A stretch of DNA of 64,000 bases, from NCBI GenBank assembly GCA_002747825.1, contig PDQQ01000011.1:62001-126000 (forward strand), in the 5' to 3' direction. Each line of letters begins with the position of its first letter. The first letter of the stretch is position 1. The translations under genes were made by a program, and so were the position numbers. Of the stretch, positions 51,181 through 61,240 are shown in pieces. Below the pieces are notes generated by a model, which was given only the letters and a program-made list of their open reading frames with translations, made no database searches and had not been told where the DNA came from. Source of the DNA: Deltaproteobacteria bacterium (GTDB taxonomy: Bacteria; Desulfobacterota; Desulfobulbia; Desulfobulbales; Desulfocapsaceae).

Positions 51181-52392
51181 GTGATATTTATGATCTCGGC
51201 AAAATTGAGTCAACGAATCAAAAATATAGGTTTATACAGTCTTGTTCTCTGCTGTTTTTGTATTCCTGTTTCCTCATCTCTTATGGGGGCAACAAGTCTT
51301 ATCGCCTTACTCTGCTGGGTTTTCTGCGGAAAAATTGCAGAATGGCCCAGGCTTTTTTTTACAAACCCGGTCGTATCGTTTGCCAGTCTCCTTTTTCTAT
51401 TGCTTGTTTCAGGGGTTTTTTATTCGACGGCTTCGGTTGATGAAGCCCTGGCTGTATTGAAAAAATATCGGGAACTCGTCTTCTTGGTTATGGCGGTATC
51501 ATTTTTCAGAGAAGAGAAAAGTAAGTTACTTCTGGCAGAAAAAGCCTTTATTGCAGGCTGTCTTGTCCTTCTCGGTATTTCCTACGCGATGTTTTGGGGA
51601 CTTGTCCCTGCCGAAAGATTTGGCCATTCGGTCGTATATCATATAACCCACAGCTTTTTTATGGGTATACTTGCCTTTTGGGCCCTGCAGAAAATGATCT
51701 CAAAAGGTCAGGCACGAGCGTTATGGGGGCTGATTTTTCTCCTCACCTGTATAAATCTTTTTTATATAGCCCCTGGCCGGGTTGGTATGCTCATTTTGGT
51801 TCTTCTTTTGCTGCTGACGGTTTTACAGCGTTTATCAGTCGTGCAGTCGATAATCTCCCTGCTCGTTGCCTCTGTTTTTCTTGTTTCAGTCTATTATACC
51901 TCAACAAATTTTTCTTCGAGGGTAGATTTGGCCTTCGAGGAGATACAGCACTATCAGCCGGGTGTCTCCCGTACCTCTTTGGGAATGCGTTTTGACTGGT
52001 GGTATAACAGTCTTCAACTCATAAAGAAGAGGCCCTTTACCGGCTATGGAACCGGGGCTTTTGCGATTGAGCAGAACCAGCTTGTTGAAGGCAGCCAGAC
52101 GGTCAAAACCGATAATCCTCATAACGAATACCTGTTTCTTGCCGTTCAGGTTGGCATCTTTGGAACGATCTTTTTTGGGGCCTTACTTATTGCCATCTTC
52201 CTGGCAGGTCGTAGAAAGCAGCAACCCTTTGGTTATCTGTTACAGGGGGTTGCTTTGGCTATGTGTGTTGGTTGCATAATGAATTCCTTTCTTTTTGATT
52301 CTCATCAGGGCCATTTCTTTGCTATCATATCCGGGGCATTGCTGTCTTCTCCAGATTCTTCGGCAGGCCCACTATTGGCCGAGCGCCTCTGA
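51181..52392 (+). CDS. O-antigen ligase family protein
   Basis: Multi-pass membrane protein, GYGTGAFAIEQNQ...NPHNEYLFLAVQVGIFG (Wzy/WaaL motif). Confidence 0.88.
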   Translation: MIFMISAKLSQRIKNIGLYSLVLCCFCIPVSSSLMGATSLIALLCWVFCGKIAEWPRLFFTNPVVSFASLLFLLLVSGVFYSTASVDEALAVLKKYRELVFLVMAVSFFREEKSKLLLAEKAFIAGCLVLLGISYAMFWGLVPAERFGHSVVYHITHSFFMGILAFWALQKMISKGQARALWGLIFLLTCINLFYIAPGRVGMLILVLLLLLTVLQRLSVVQSIISLLVASVFLVSVYYTSTNFSSRVDLAFEEIQHYQPGVSRTSLGMRFDWWYNSLQLIKKRPFTGYGTGAFAIEQNQLVEGSQTVKTDNPHNEYLFLAVQVGIFGTIFFGALLIAIFLAGRRKQQPFGYLLQGVALAMCVGCIMNSFLFDSHQGHFFAIISGALLSSPDSSAGPLLAERL

Positions 52393-52463
52393 TGTGCGGC
52401 CAGAGTTTTCTTAAAAGAGCAAAAGACAGAGGTCGGCAAGGGCCGATAATGTAAGCCTTTTCT

Positions 52464-53051
52464 ATGAAAGAAAAAGAAGTCTACCTGTTACGGCACGCCG
52501 ATACCGGTTTGAGTGGTCGCTACGTTGGAATAACAGATGCACCCCTGTCTGAGGAAGGGGTGATCCAGAGTCGTGAGGTTTGTGTCAGTCTTTCCAGGTT
52601 CTGCTTCCCTGTTGTTCTCTGCAGCCCTCTACGGCGCTGCGTTCAGACTGTGGAATCTTTACAGGCAGAGGGCAGGAGAGAGTATCACGATTTTTTGAGA
52701 GAAATCAATTTTGGTCTCTGGGAGAACAAAACCTTTGCCGAAATACTCGACCAAGACAGACAACAAGTCGAGCTGTGGCTTAACAGAAAGCAGGATTTTG
52801 TCTTTCCCGGTGGCGACAGTATCCGAGACTTTCGCATGCGTGTTCGCCTTTGTGCTGCGCATATCAGGAAAAGGGATGAACAGAGAATTCTCGTGGTCAC
52901 CCATGGCGGGGTGATTCGCCATTTGCTCTGTGAATTCTTATCTATCTCTCAGGAGAATTACTTGGCCTTTGATATCCGCCCTGGTCATTTCTCAACGCTG
53001 CAAATCTTTGCACATTCGGCCGTTTTGACCGGCTTTAATCTTAAGGGGTGA
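52464..53051 (+). CDS. cobC: Histidine phosphatase, probable alpha-ribazole phosphatase (CobC)
   Basis: LLRHADTGLSGRYVGITDAPLSEEG, VVTHGGVIRHLL; cobalamin operon context. Confidence 0.82.
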   Translation: MKEKEVYLLRHADTGLSGRYVGITDAPLSEEGVIQSREVCVSLSRFCFPVVLCSPLRRCVQTVESLQAEGRREYHDFLREINFGLWENKTFAEILDQDRQQVELWLNRKQDFVFPGGDSIRDFRMRVRLCAAHIRKRDEQRILVVTHGGVIRHLLCEFLSISQENYLAFDIRPGHFSTLQIFAHSAVLTGFNLKG

Positions 53052-53623
53052 TTATGGCGACTCTTATGCTGGTCACAGGAGGTACGCGCAGTGGAAAAAG
53101 CTCTTTTGCGCTCGACTTCTGTGAAACGGTTTCTACAAAAAAACTTTTTGTTGCAACCTGCCCTGCTGTAGACGATGAGATGACAGCACGTATTCGCCTG
53201 CATCAGCTGCAGAGGCGGAACAAGGGCTGGACAACCAGGGAGACGCCTTTGGCTCTTGCAGAGATATTTCGCCAAGAGGCTCGGTTCTACGACGTGATAC
53301 TGATTGACTGTTTAACCCTGTGGGTGAGCAATCTCTTGTATGAGTCGCAGCGGACATCGGATCCGCTTTCTCCGGAGAGTCTCGTACAGATGACCGAGGA
53401 GTGGTTGCAGAAAGCCCGGCGTTTTCCGCTGCATCTGGTTTGTGTAACAAATGAAGTTGGACTCGGCATAGTTCCTGAAAATGCGCTGGCACGACAATAT
53501 CGAGATCTGGTCGGCCTTGTCAATCAAACGGTGGCCAGGGCCGCCGATGATGTCGTTCTGGTCAGTTGTGGCATTCCACTGTTTTTAAAGAAATCCCCCA
53601 GGAAAGGGGAAGCTCGTTCGTAA
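53048..53623 (+). CDS. cobU: Adenosylcobinamide kinase / guanylyltransferase
   Basis: LVTGGTRSGKSSFAL, LIDCLTLWVSNLL, VTNEVGLGIVPENALARQYRDLVG. Confidence 0.96.
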   Translation: MIMATLMLVTGGTRSGKSSFALDFCETVSTKKLFVATCPAVDDEMTARIRLHQLQRRNKGWTTRETPLALAEIFRQEARFYDVILIDCLTLWVSNLLYESQRTSDPLSPESLVQMTEEWLQKARRFPLHLVCVTNEVGLGIVPENALARQYRDLVGLVNQTVARAADDVVLVSCGIPLFLKKSPRKGEARS

Positions 53624-53639
53624 AAAGCGATCCAAGTCA

Positions 53640-54722
53640 TTGGAGGTAGTGTCAGTGAGTGTAGTAGAGAGAACCATAAAAAAGATTTATCCCCAGGACA
53701 GCACCTCGCGAGAGATGGCCAGAGAACGTTTGGAAAAGCTGGCTATGCCCCATTGGGCCCTGGGCAGATTAATGGATTTGGCGGTTGACCTGGCCGGTAT
53801 GACAAGAAGCATCGCTCCTGATCTCTCACGAAAAACCATTGTGACGATGGCTGCTGACCATGGGGTTGTTGCCGAAGGGGTCTCAAAATATCCAAGCGCG
53901 GTAACCAGGCAAATGCTGTATAATTTTGTCCGTGGTCAGGCAGGGGTCAACGCTCTTGCAGGTCAGGCGGGAGCCGATGTTGTTATCGTCGATATGGGTG
54001 TTGCTGGAGACCTCACAGAGCTCGTGGCAGCAGGAAAAGTTATCAACAAGAAGGTGGGGTTGGGTACCGGCAATATCGCCCAAGGTCCAGCCATGAGCAA
54101 GGCGATGGCAAGACGGGCCGTTGAATCTGGAATCGATGTGGCCGAGAGTCTCGCTCCAGACACAGACATCTTTGCTACCGGCGATATGGGCATCGGCAAT
54201 ACAACCCCTTCAACGGCGATTGCCGCGGTCTGCACGGGTAAGGATGTGGCACAGCTTGCCGGTAGAGGCACAGGCCTCAACGATCGGCAGCTCAGGCAGA
54301 AGATAGCTGTTATCAAACGGGCTCTCCAGGTGGAGCCAATAGATACAACCGATGCAATAGATATCCTTGCCAAGGTGGGCGGCTTTGAAATTGGTGGTCT
54401 TGCCGGCCTGATTCTGGGGGCTGCCGCCTGTCAAAAGCCTGTGGTCATTGACGGCTTTATATCAACGGCAGCTGCCCTAATTGCCAGCACTCTGGAACCC
54501 TTTGTCAAAGACTATCTGATCTTTTCTCATCGCTCGGTTGAGCCTGGACATCAGGCAATGTATGAGTATCTTGGCTGCAGACAGCCTCTGCTTGATCTGG
54601 GGTTTCGTCTGGGTGAGGGAACGGGGGCCGCCGTTGCTCTGAACCTTGTTGAAGGGGCCGTTTGTATTTTGACCCAGATTGCAACCTTTGAGGAATCGGC
54701 GGTGTCCGGCGCCGATAAATAA
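53640..54722 (+). CDS. cobT: Nicotinate-nucleotide--DMB phosphoribosyltransferase
   Basis: VTMAADHGVVAEGVSKYPSAVTRQM, FATGDMGIGNTTPSTAI, SHRSVEPGHQ. Confidence 0.96.
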   Translation: MEVVSVSVVERTIKKIYPQDSTSREMARERLEKLAMPHWALGRLMDLAVDLAGMTRSIAPDLSRKTIVTMAADHGVVAEGVSKYPSAVTRQMLYNFVRGQAGVNALAGQAGADVVIVDMGVAGDLTELVAAGKVINKKVGLGTGNIAQGPAMSKAMARRAVESGIDVAESLAPDTDIFATGDMGIGNTTPSTAIAAVCTGKDVAQLAGRGTGLNDRQLRQKIAVIKRALQVEPIDTTDAIDILAKVGGFEIGGLAGLILGAAACQKPVVIDGFISTAAALIASTLEPFVKDYLIFSHRSVEPGHQAMYEYLGCRQPLLDLGFRLGEGTGAAVALNLVEGAVCILTQIATFEESAVSGADK

Positions 54723-54727
54723 CAGAC

Positions 54728-55507
54728 GTGCCTGTTCGTAAACAAAATCTGCAGAAGATCCTGTATGAGCAAAGCGTATCTTTGGCCACCGCCTTTCGTT
54801 TTCTCACCCTTCTTCCGTTGCGATTGGGTTGTGCAGACGAGCAGAGGTATTATAGCAAGAGCCTCTGGTATTTTCCTGTGGTTGGTCTGGTCATAGGCCT
54901 TGCCGGAAGCGGGCTTGGAGCCCTTTGTCTGTCGTTTTTCCCTCAACCGGTATCTGCAACGCTTCTCATCGTCTATCTTGCCGGTATCTCAGGTTGTCTG
55001 CATCTGGATGGTCTCTCCGATAGTGGTGATGGTTTGCTGAGTGCCAGGCCGCGGGAGAGAGCTCTGGCAATAATGCGAGACAGCCATGTGGGTGCGATGG
55101 GCGTTATTGCTGTAGTCTTTCTGATTCTGGCAAAGTTCAGTGCCCTGAGTTCAATCGACAAAGAACTGCTGCCGCAGGCGGTTTGTATTATGCCCTTGGC
55201 AGGAAGAGTTGCCATTCTTCTTACCATGGCTGTTTTGCCGTATGCCCGCAGTCAGGAAGGGCTTGGCACCTTATTCTACTCAGGGAATGTGAGATCGGCC
55301 TCTTTTCTCGGGGTTGGCATTTTTCTTTTTTTCCTGCTCCTTTTTACAGGCTCTTCCTCTTTTTTTGTTATCATTATTTGGGGAGTCTTTTTTCTCGTTT
55401 TTAACTGGTCTTGTAAGGTAAAACTTGGTGGAGCCACCGGTGATACGCTCGGAGCCAATTGTGAAATCGCCGAGCTTGCCGTGGCGTTGGGATTTACTCT
55501 TTTTTAG
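54728..55507 (+). CDS. cobS: Adenosylcobinamide-GDP ribazoletransferase
   Basis: AFRFLTLLPLRLG, HLDGLSDSGDGLLSARPRERALAIMRDSHVGAMG. Confidence 0.95.
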   Translation: MPVRKQNLQKILYEQSVSLATAFRFLTLLPLRLGCADEQRYYSKSLWYFPVVGLVIGLAGSGLGALCLSFFPQPVSATLLIVYLAGISGCLHLDGLSDSGDGLLSARPRERALAIMRDSHVGAMGVIAVVFLILAKFSALSSIDKELLPQAVCIMPLAGRVAILLTMAVLPYARSQEGLGTLFYSGNVRSASFLGVGIFLFFLLLFTGSSSFFVIIIWGVFFLVFNWSCKVKLGGATGDTLGANCEIAELAVALGFTLF

Positions 55508-55630
55508 GCCTGAATTTTTCATAAGCAGAAAATCTTGGCCATCAGAAATATTGGCAGGGCAGATTTCTGCTTGATTTTATTGGAAAAAAGGATCTATAAA
55601 AATATTCAGGTAATCTGACCCTGGGGTGAA

Positions 55631-58201
55631 ATGGAAAAATATCAACATGGTGGAAATATTCATAAGGCGCTCCGGGATTTAGGGAAGACGGTACAGCCAA
55701 TTGTCGATTTTAGTGCCAATATCAATCCGCTCGGGCCACCCGATTGGCTGCGTCCGCTTCTCTCATCCAAACTCTCAGCTCTGATCCATTATCCGGATCC
55801 TGAATGCCGTGGTATGCTCGAGGCTATCGCCCGTCGTCACGATCTTGCCCCTGACACAATAGTTGCAGGTAACGGCACAAGTGAGTTGCTTTTTGCGCTC
55901 CTTGGTCACTGCTCCGGCAGACGGGTTGTTGTTCCTGTTCCCAGCTATATCGACTATATTCGTTCGGCCGAGGTGGCAGAGAAGACGGTTATTCCGGTTC
56001 ATGTACTGGAAAATTGCGGCTTTAAGCTGGATATTGACCTCCTTGAAAAACATATTCAACCTGGAGATCTTGTCCTGCTCGGTGTCCCCAACAACCCAAC
56101 GGGGATACTTCCTGAAAGAGAACAACTGCTCTGTTGTATCAAACGTCATAGAGATGTTGATTTCATCGTTGATGAGGCCTTTCTTGACTTTGTTGAGGGC
56201 TATCCTTCGCTGGCGGGCTGCTCTGAAAACCTCACCACCCTGCACTCGATGACCAAGTTTTATGCGGTACCCGGCCTGCGTGTGGGATTTGCGGTTATGG
56301 CAAAGAAAAAGGCAGAACGCTTGAAAGCACGCCTGCCTCCCTGGTCGGTGAACAGCCTCGCGCAGGCCTTTGCTGAAAAGGCTCTCGCGGATGAATCGTA
56401 CTCAAGGGAAAGTATTGCCGTCTGTACGAGGCTGCGGGAGCAGCTCTCTACAATGCTCTCTACTTTCCAGCAGATACAGGTTTTTGAGGGCTCTGCCAAT
56501 TATCTGTTGATCAAGATCGTTGATAGGAAGGCCGATGAGCTGATCCGTTTCTGTTATCAGCGCGGTATCCTGCTTAGATCCTGTGAGAATTTTGTCGGTC
56601 TTGACCATCGGAAAAATTATCTTCGTATCGCGGTGCGGAAAGAAGAAGAGAACATTCGTCTTCTCTCAATACTAGAGCAGTTTTTTCGTCCTCAGCAGAG
56701 TTCTTTGCCCAGGACCAGAAAAAAAACTCCGGCCATCATGTTTCAGGGAACCTGTTCCGATGCCGGAAAGTCTATCCTTACCACCGCACTCTGCCGGATA
56801 ATGCTGCAGGATGGCATACAGGTTGCGCCGTTTAAGGCACAAAATATGTCTCTGAATTCTTTTGTTACAAAGAAGGGCGAAGAGATGGGCAGGGCCCAGG
56901 TTGTTCAGGCACAGGCGGCAAGACTTGACCCGGACTGCAGGATGAATCCAATCCTGCTCAAACCCAATTCAGAAACCGGCAGTCAGGTGATCGTACAGGG
57001 CAGGCCGGTTGCCAATATGTCGGTCTTGGACTATCACAGGTATAAAGAAAAAGCCTGGTTTTCGGTGCAGCAGAATTATGATCTGCTTGCCGAAGATGTT
57101 GATGCCATTGTGCTTGAAGGGGCTGGCTCTCCCGGCGAGGTAAACCTGAAAAGGCACGATATTGTCAATATGCGTATGGCCAGATACGCGGGGGCTCCCG
57201 TCATCCTTGTCGGCGATATTGACCGTGGCGGCGTCTACGCTTCGTTTGTTGGAATTATGGAGGTCCTCAACGAGTGGGAGCGCAGGCTTGTCGCCGGTTA
57301 TATTGTCAACAAATTTAGAGGCCAAAAATCGCTATTGACCGATGCCCATAGCTATCTGCGCTTTCATACGGGGCGATCGGTCTATGGCGTTGTTCCGTAT
57401 ATCAGCGATCTAAAGATCCCGGAAGAGGATTCGGTGTCTTTTAAAAAGGGCGCCTTTCATTCTTCCAAGAAAGCTGACGGTGTTGAAATTGTTGTCCTTG
57501 ATCTCCCGCATATCTCAAACTTTACCGATATAGAACCGTTACTTGAAGAACCGGATGTAACCATCCGTACTGTCGATGATGTGGCGGAGATAAAAAAGCC
57601 GGATGCAATCATCTTGCCCGGCACAAAAAGTGTGATAGCCGATCTCAGGTTTCTTGTGGAGAAAAATCTTGCCGGGGCGATTCTTCGCCAGTGGGAGGCT
57701 GGCGTCCAGATTATTGGCATCTGCGGTGGCTATCAGATGCTCGGCAAGAGCATTGCCGATCCGTATTGTATAGAAACAGAAGATGCCGTTGAACAGGTTT
57801 GCGGTCTGGCCCTTTTGCCGATAGAGACGGTTATTGAAAAAGAAAAAAAACGTTCACGCAAAACCGGTATCCATATCGCCTCGGGAAAATCGGTCTTTGG
57901 CTATGAAATTCACCACGGGATAAGCACATCCTCTCTCAGACCGGTTCTGCGCTTTAGCGATAATTCTCTCTGCGGGGCCAGCCTTGAGGATAATTCTGTA
58001 TGGGGGATGTATCTGCATGGAATCTTTGATAGTGATACATTCCGACGTTGGTTCGTCGATCAGCTCCGCCTGAGAAAGGGCCTGGCTCCGGTTGGAAAAA
58101 TCCTTACCACCTATGATCTGGAAGCGGCCTTTGACCGTCTTGCTGAGACGGTCAGGCAATCGGTGGACATTGAAAAACTCTACAGCCTGATGCGTCTGTA
58201 A
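55631..58201 (+). CDS. Fusion of threonine-phosphate decarboxylase (CobD) and cobyric acid synthase (CbiP/CobQ)
   Basis: N-terminal class II aminotransferase-like (DFSANINPLGPP, MTKFYAVPGLRVGF); from ~56736 MFQGTCSDAGKSILTTALCRI...ICGGYQMLG in the same frame. Confidence 0.93.
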   Translation: MEKYQHGGNIHKALRDLGKTVQPIVDFSANINPLGPPDWLRPLLSSKLSALIHYPDPECRGMLEAIARRHDLAPDTIVAGNGTSELLFALLGHCSGRRVVVPVPSYIDYIRSAEVAEKTVIPVHVLENCGFKLDIDLLEKHIQPGDLVLLGVPNNPTGILPEREQLLCCIKRHRDVDFIVDEAFLDFVEGYPSLAGCSENLTTLHSMTKFYAVPGLRVGFAVMAKKKAERLKARLPPWSVNSLAQAFAEKALADESYSRESIAVCTRLREQLSTMLSTFQQIQVFEGSANYLLIKIVDRKADELIRFCYQRGILLRSCENFVGLDHRKNYLRIAVRKEEENIRLLSILEQFFRPQQSSLPRTRKKTPAIMFQGTCSDAGKSILTTALCRIMLQDGIQVAPFKAQNMSLNSFVTKKGEEMGRAQVVQAQAARLDPDCRMNPILLKPNSETGSQVIVQGRPVANMSVLDYHRYKEKAWFSVQQNYDLLAEDVDAIVLEGAGSPGEVNLKRHDIVNMRMARYAGAPVILVGDIDRGGVYASFVGIMEVLNEWERRLVAGYIVNKFRGQKSLLTDAHSYLRFHTGRSVYGVVPYISDLKIPEEDSVSFKKGAFHSSKKADGVEIVVLDLPHISNFTDIEPLLEEPDVTIRTVDDVAEIKKPDAIILPGTKSVIADLRFLVEKNLAGAILRQWEAGVQIIGICGGYQMLGKSIADPYCIETEDAVEQVCGLALLPIETVIEKEKKRSRKTGIHIASGKSVFGYEIHHGISTSSLRPVLRFSDNSLCGASLEDNSVWGMYLHGIFDSDTFRRWFVDQLRLRKGLAPVGKILTTYDLEAAFDRLAETVRQSVDIEKLYSLMRL

Positions 58202-59203
58202 ATGTCGTACTCTACCTATTGTCTGCTCATTGTCCTTGCTTTGTGCCTTGATTTTCTGCTCGGGGATCCTCGGTGGTATCCGCATCCTGTCCGGGGCATT
58301 GGCTGGCTGATCGAAAAAACCGAAAGAGTGTTCAGGCGATTCGTTGCAAACGAGCTGGCAGCGGGTTTTGGCCTGGTTGTCACTGTCCTCATTCTGGTTG
58401 CTTTTTTCGTGTATCTGCCTCTGCTCTTTGCCCAGCGTTTCTCCCCCTTTCTTGAATGGGCGTTTGCAGTGGCCCTGATCTACTCGGCTCTATCCACAAA
58501 GGATCTGCTTGTGCACTCCACTACGGTCTTTGAGGCCCTGGAGAATTGTGTTGATATAACACTCTGTCGTCGGAAGGTTGCGATGATGGTTGGGCGTGAT
58601 ACCTCACAGTTGAGCCGGGAGCAGGTCTGTCGGGCCTGCGTGGAATCCGTGGCTGAAAATATGGTGGACGGCTCGACCGCACCACTGTTCTATGCGCTGC
58701 TCGGAGGAGGGGCTGCATCTTTTCTTTCTCTAAGTCCCATTGCAGGTTCAGCCGTGGCAATTTTCGTCTATAAGGCGATCAACACGATGGATTCAATGCT
58801 TGGGTATAAGAATCAAAAGTATCTCTATTTGGGCAGAGTTGCTGCGCGACTTGATGACGTTGTGAATTATATCCCGGCCAGGTTGAGCGCTGTCTGTCTT
58901 GTTGTTTCCGCTGCGCTTCTCGGGCTTGATTGGAGGAGGGCGCTGCGAATATACCTTCGAGACAACGATAATCATTCAAGCCCAAATGCAGGGCATCCCG
59001 AGGCGGCGGTGTCCGGAGCCTTGGGCGTCCAGCTCGGTGGACCTTCCGTCTATTTCGGGAAGGTGATTGAAAAACCATTGATCGGCGATTCCCTCTGCCA
59101 GCTCGAGGCAAGACATATCAGGCAGGCCAACAAACTGGTTGTCGTCGCAGTTTGTATCTTTTGTTTGCTTATTTTAATTATCGGTCGTTTTATTCAAGGG
59201 TAA
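58202..59203 (+). CDS. cbiB: Adenosylcobinamide-phosphate synthase (CbiB)
   Basis: LDFLLGDPRWYPHPVRGIGWLIE, YKAINTMDSMLGYKNQKYLYLGRVAARLDD. Confidence 0.96.
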   Translation: MSYSTYCLLIVLALCLDFLLGDPRWYPHPVRGIGWLIEKTERVFRRFVANELAAGFGLVVTVLILVAFFVYLPLLFAQRFSPFLEWAFAVALIYSALSTKDLLVHSTTVFEALENCVDITLCRRKVAMMVGRDTSQLSREQVCRACVESVAENMVDGSTAPLFYALLGGGAASFLSLSPIAGSAVAIFVYKAINTMDSMLGYKNQKYLYLGRVAARLDDVVNYIPARLSAVCLVVSAALLGLDWRRALRIYLRDNDNHSSPNAGHPEAAVSGALGVQLGGPSVYFGKVIEKPLIGDSLCQLEARHIRQANKLVVVAVCIFCLLILIIGRFIQG

Positions 59204-59226
59204 GAGAAGGATTATTTTTTCGTCAA

Positions 59227-60204
59227 ATGCCTGTTTTGCCACAACCCAGTTACCGCCCATGGTTCCCATTCACCAGTGGGCATTTGCAGACCCTGTACCC
59301 GACACTGTGGCGCAGACGGCCAAAGACAAGTCCGAAGCCGGAGCGCATTGAAACAGCAGACGGTGACTTTATCGATCTGGACTGGCATTACAGTGCTGAT
59401 GTCGGCACAAACAGACTTGCCGTTATCAGTCATGGGCTTGAGGGCAACGCTCGAAAGAAATATCCGCTCGGTATGGCAAAAATCTTGAACAGTTACGGCT
59501 GGGACGTGATCTGTTTTAATTTCAGAAGCTGTTCCGGGGAGATGAACCGGCTGCCCCGCTTTTACCATTCTGGGACAACCGATGACCTGCATACGGTTCT
59601 TGATTACGGTCTTGCTGCCGGTAAATATAACGAAGCGGCACTGGTTGGTTTTTCGATTGGCGGTAATCAGACGCTGAAGTATCTTGGAGAAAGACCTTCC
59701 ATCGTGCCGGCAGAGGTTAAAGGAGCTGTTGTCTTTTCTGTACCATGTATGCTTGCTGATTCGGTGGCTGTTATGGATCGTTGGCAGAACCGACTCTATA
59801 TGAAATATTTTATGAGAAGTCTGGTTGAAAAAATGCGCAGCAAGGCGGAATTGTTTCCTGGCTTGATTGATAGCAAAGGCATAGAAAAAATCATCAGTTT
59901 CACTTCGTTTGATGATCGTTATACCGCCCCGCTGCATGGCTTTCGGGATGCGGCTGATTACTATGCCACCTGTTCCTCCCGCCAGTTTCTCTCTTCGATT
60001 ACAATCCCGACCCTGCTGGTACAGGCAAAGGATGATCCGTTCTTGTCTGTGTCCTGCTATCCCTTTTCTGAGGCCGAAGCGAGTGGCTGTCTGTATCTGG
60101 AAGTGCCCAATTCTGGTGGGCATGTTGGCTTTATCGGTAAATGGTCTGAGGTCTATTACTGGTCTGAAACAAGAGCCGCTTCCTTCCTCGCTGAGACGGT
60201 ATAA
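59227..60204 (+). CDS. YheT/UPF0017-type alpha/beta hydrolase
   Basis: SGHLQTLYPTLWRR, NFRSCSGEMNRLPRFYHSG, GFSIGGNQTLKYLGE; start moved from 59152. Confidence 0.88.
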   Translation: MPVLPQPSYRPWFPFTSGHLQTLYPTLWRRRPKTSPKPERIETADGDFIDLDWHYSADVGTNRLAVISHGLEGNARKKYPLGMAKILNSYGWDVICFNFRSCSGEMNRLPRFYHSGTTDDLHTVLDYGLAAGKYNEAALVGFSIGGNQTLKYLGERPSIVPAEVKGAVVFSVPCMLADSVAVMDRWQNRLYMKYFMRSLVEKMRSKAELFPGLIDSKGIEKIISFTSFDDRYTAPLHGFRDAADYYATCSSRQFLSSITIPTLLVQAKDDPFLSVSCYPFSEAEASGCLYLEVPNSGGHVGFIGKWSEVYYWSETRAASFLAETV

Positions 60205-60469
60205 AAGAAGATATCTCATTCTTGGCAATCTGTGAGGCCATTGATGCCTTGGTTTTCGAATGTTGTTTTCACAGATATTTAAGAAATATTTAGTAACAGA
60301 CTATTATTGCGATTTTTTATCAGCTCAAATGGTGCCACCTGTGCTGGTCTCTGCTGAGGATTTTACCGCTACACCGAGACAACTTTATCAACTATTCTCT
60401 CAGGAAGGTGTTGACGAGGGAGGTTGAATATGATTTACATAGAACTTGTCTGATGAGCAGACATCTGGC

Positions 60470-60485
60470 ATCGTTCTAGAACGAT
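60470..60485. promoter_or_regulatory. Candidate GntR operator
   Basis: ATCGTTCTAGAACGAT, perfect 16 bp palindrome ~28 bp upstream of the GntR gene. Confidence 0.6.
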
Positions 60486-60513
60486 CATCGGGTCCTTGTA
60501 AACAGAAAGAGAT

Positions 60514-61239
60514 ATGCCCAGAATCAAAAAGATCAGACTCTGCGATAGTGTCATCGAGGCGGTCAAGGAAATGATAGCAGAGGAGGGGTTCAAGCCGGGA
60601 GACAAATTCTACTCTGAAAATGAGCTGACAAAGCAACTTGGTGTCAGTCGTTCTTCAATACGTGAAGCCGTCAAAATACTGGAGACAACCGGTTTTGTCT
60701 GTGTCCGGCAGGGGAAGGGTATTTTCATAACCGACCGCCAGGGTTTGCGCTTCGAGGAGTTTACAGGCTGGTTGAAAAATAACGAACAGGCGATTCGGGA
60801 TAATTTCGAGGTCAGAATGATTCTTGAATCAAAGGTGGCCCGCTATGCAGCGGCAAAGGCAGATACCGATGATATTTGCAGACTGCAGGAGGCCCATACC
60901 GCCTTTATCAAATACGCCAGAGAAAATGATACCGAGCGGGCAATTGTCTGCGATGGCAGATTTCATCGACGTCTGGCGGCAGCGACCAAAAATGAGACCC
61001 TGCACGTTCTGATGAAGGCAATTACTACCAAACTGCCAACTGGCTGGATTTCAAGTCTCTATACGCCGGGGCGAATGGAAAAGACAATTAACGAACACAG
61101 CGATATTGTCGCTGCAGTAAAAAAGGGAGACGCGGCAGGTGCCGAGAATGCAATGATGCGGCATCTGTTGAATGCGGTACATGACATAAGCTGCCATATA
61201 GAGGCAGAACAGGTCAAACCGGAAGAAGGGGCAGGCTGA
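60514..61239 (+). CDS. GntR/FadR-family (FCD) transcriptional regulator
   Basis: FYSENELTKQLGVSRSSIREAVKILETTGFVCVRQGKGIFI. Confidence 0.93.
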   Translation: MPRIKKIRLCDSVIEAVKEMIAEEGFKPGDKFYSENELTKQLGVSRSSIREAVKILETTGFVCVRQGKGIFITDRQGLRFEEFTGWLKNNEQAIRDNFEVRMILESKVARYAAAKADTDDICRLQEAHTAFIKYARENDTERAIVCDGRFHRRLAAATKNETLHVLMKAITTKLPTGWISSLYTPGRMEKTINEHSDIVAAVKKGDAAGAENAMMRHLLNAVHDISCHIEAEQVKPEEGAG

Positions 61240-61240
61240 C

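Noticed and set aside
59212-60228. 338 aa minus-strand ORF opposite the YheT-like hydrolase
   Set aside because: Shadow of a clearly conserved plus-strand gene.
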